DNA from: Tridacna crocea
Taxonomy: Eukaryota; Mollusca; Bivalvia; Cardiida; Cardiidae
Assembly: GCA_943736015.1 (NCBI GenBank)
Contig: OX031064.1
Location: 40,723,361 to 40,787,360, forward strand
Length of the DNA: 64,000 nucleotides
Direction of reading: 5' to 3'
This document shows, piece by piece, positions 63,481 to 64,000 of this stretch (positions are counted from its first letter, which is position 1; every line of letters starts with the position of its first letter). A program made the position numbers and the translations under genes. Below the pieces are notes generated by a model, which saw only the letters and a list, made by a program, of their open reading frames with translations, was not told where the DNA came from and ran no database searches.

Positions 63481-64000
63481 TGTTTCAAAAATTGGCACTT
63501 GTGTTTGTTGCAATAATATGGAATGCAGTGCAAAAGAAGCATAATTCTACCTTGTACTGTCTATGAGTTATTTCCCTTTGATTTGTAATTTTTACAGCAT
63601 TTATTCTTGTCCTAATTTTTACAGCATTTATTCTTGTCCGGAATATAACTTTGTCATATCTTGTCTGAACATCTTCAAATTTGGTATGCATGATTGTGAA
63701 AAATTACAGAGTGCAATACTCTAGAACCATAACTCTTCAGAGCATAGATTTTGAGGTATTTCCCCTTTGATCTTCATTTTCATAGCCTTTCGTGCTTGTC
63801 TGGAGCAAAACTTTGAAATGTTAAGTAGGAATGACTTGAAATATGGTATGCTTTTTTGTTGCAATATTTGGAAGTGCAGTGCACAAGAATTTTAAACTCT
63901 TTGAGTTTTTTTCCCTTTGATCATCATTTTTACAGCAATTGGTGCTTGTCCTGAATATAATTTTTTCATTTCCAGTCAGGATGACTTCAAATTTGGTATG
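63449..64000 (+). repeat. Diverged relatives of the 156-bp repeat, continuing off the right edge
   Basis: Units start near 63449, 63636, 63798 and 63947 with TTGTCTGGAGCATA/TTGTCCGGAATATA and contain GAACCATAACTCT and TATTTCCCTTTGAT. One unit has an internal 28-bp duplication (TTTTTACAGCATTTATTCTT twice, at about 63590 and 63618). Confidence 0.7.

Overview
The window is eukaryotic, AT-rich and dominated by transposable elements. Interspersed modules that begin TTTTTAGCTC or TTTTTATACG, carry internal tandem arrays of about 140-170 bp, and end in a hairpin followed by CTCTTGTT resemble the pearl/CvA-type (Helentron-related) repeats described from bivalves. A bivalve mollusc is therefore the most likely source. 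This is inferred from repeat style, not from any species marker.

Layout. 1-905: piece of a LINE (ORF1-like tail plus endonuclease, minus strand). 914-2039: pearl-like element with six 156-bp units. 2133-5205: satellite-like array with a hairpin motif about every 370 bp. 5206-6670: element bounded by inverted arrays of a GTTCCCCGACA motif around a 216-bp near-perfect inverted repeat. 7180-14515: inverted arrays of a GTCGTTTCGCCCC motif flank a 7.3-kb region. Inside it sits a 4.6-kb pogo/Tigger-like transposon (7398-11996) with TIRs, TA target duplication and an intact 584-residue transposase ending in a PHD finger. 14.6-26.9 kb: several pearl-like elements, a nested insertion, and non-autonomous DNA elements. 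26923-35335: BEL/Pao LTR retrotransposon (minus) with 259-bp LTRs and CAATA target duplications. Its protease/RT/RNase H region is missing, and in that place lies a DIRS-type element (plus; gag, RT-RNase H, tyrosine recombinase). 35.6-37.6 kb: pearl-like element. 39273-41631: decayed hAT transposase (minus). 44970-48420: DNA transposon of unknown superfamily with minisatellite-like TIRs and an 8-bp target duplication TTGGCATT, loaded with tRNA-derived SINEs. 49.4-56.1 kb: three pearl-like arrays. 62.4-64.0 kb: two more tandem families.

Host coding sequence is sparse. Four plus-strand exons (43721-43785, 56066-56171, 57213-57303, 61408-61568) have good splice sites and mutually compatible phases, so they are probably consecutive parts of one unidentified gene whose 12-kb intron holds much of the repeat load. 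One further candidate exon lies on the minus strand at about 42.5-42.8 kb.

A MITE family of about 200-235 bp, with TTAA ends, CCC/GGG termini and a central palindrome, is scattered through the window: about fourteen full-length copies and many fragments. It looks piggyBac-type. The overall picture is repeated nested insertion by at least eight classes of mobile element.
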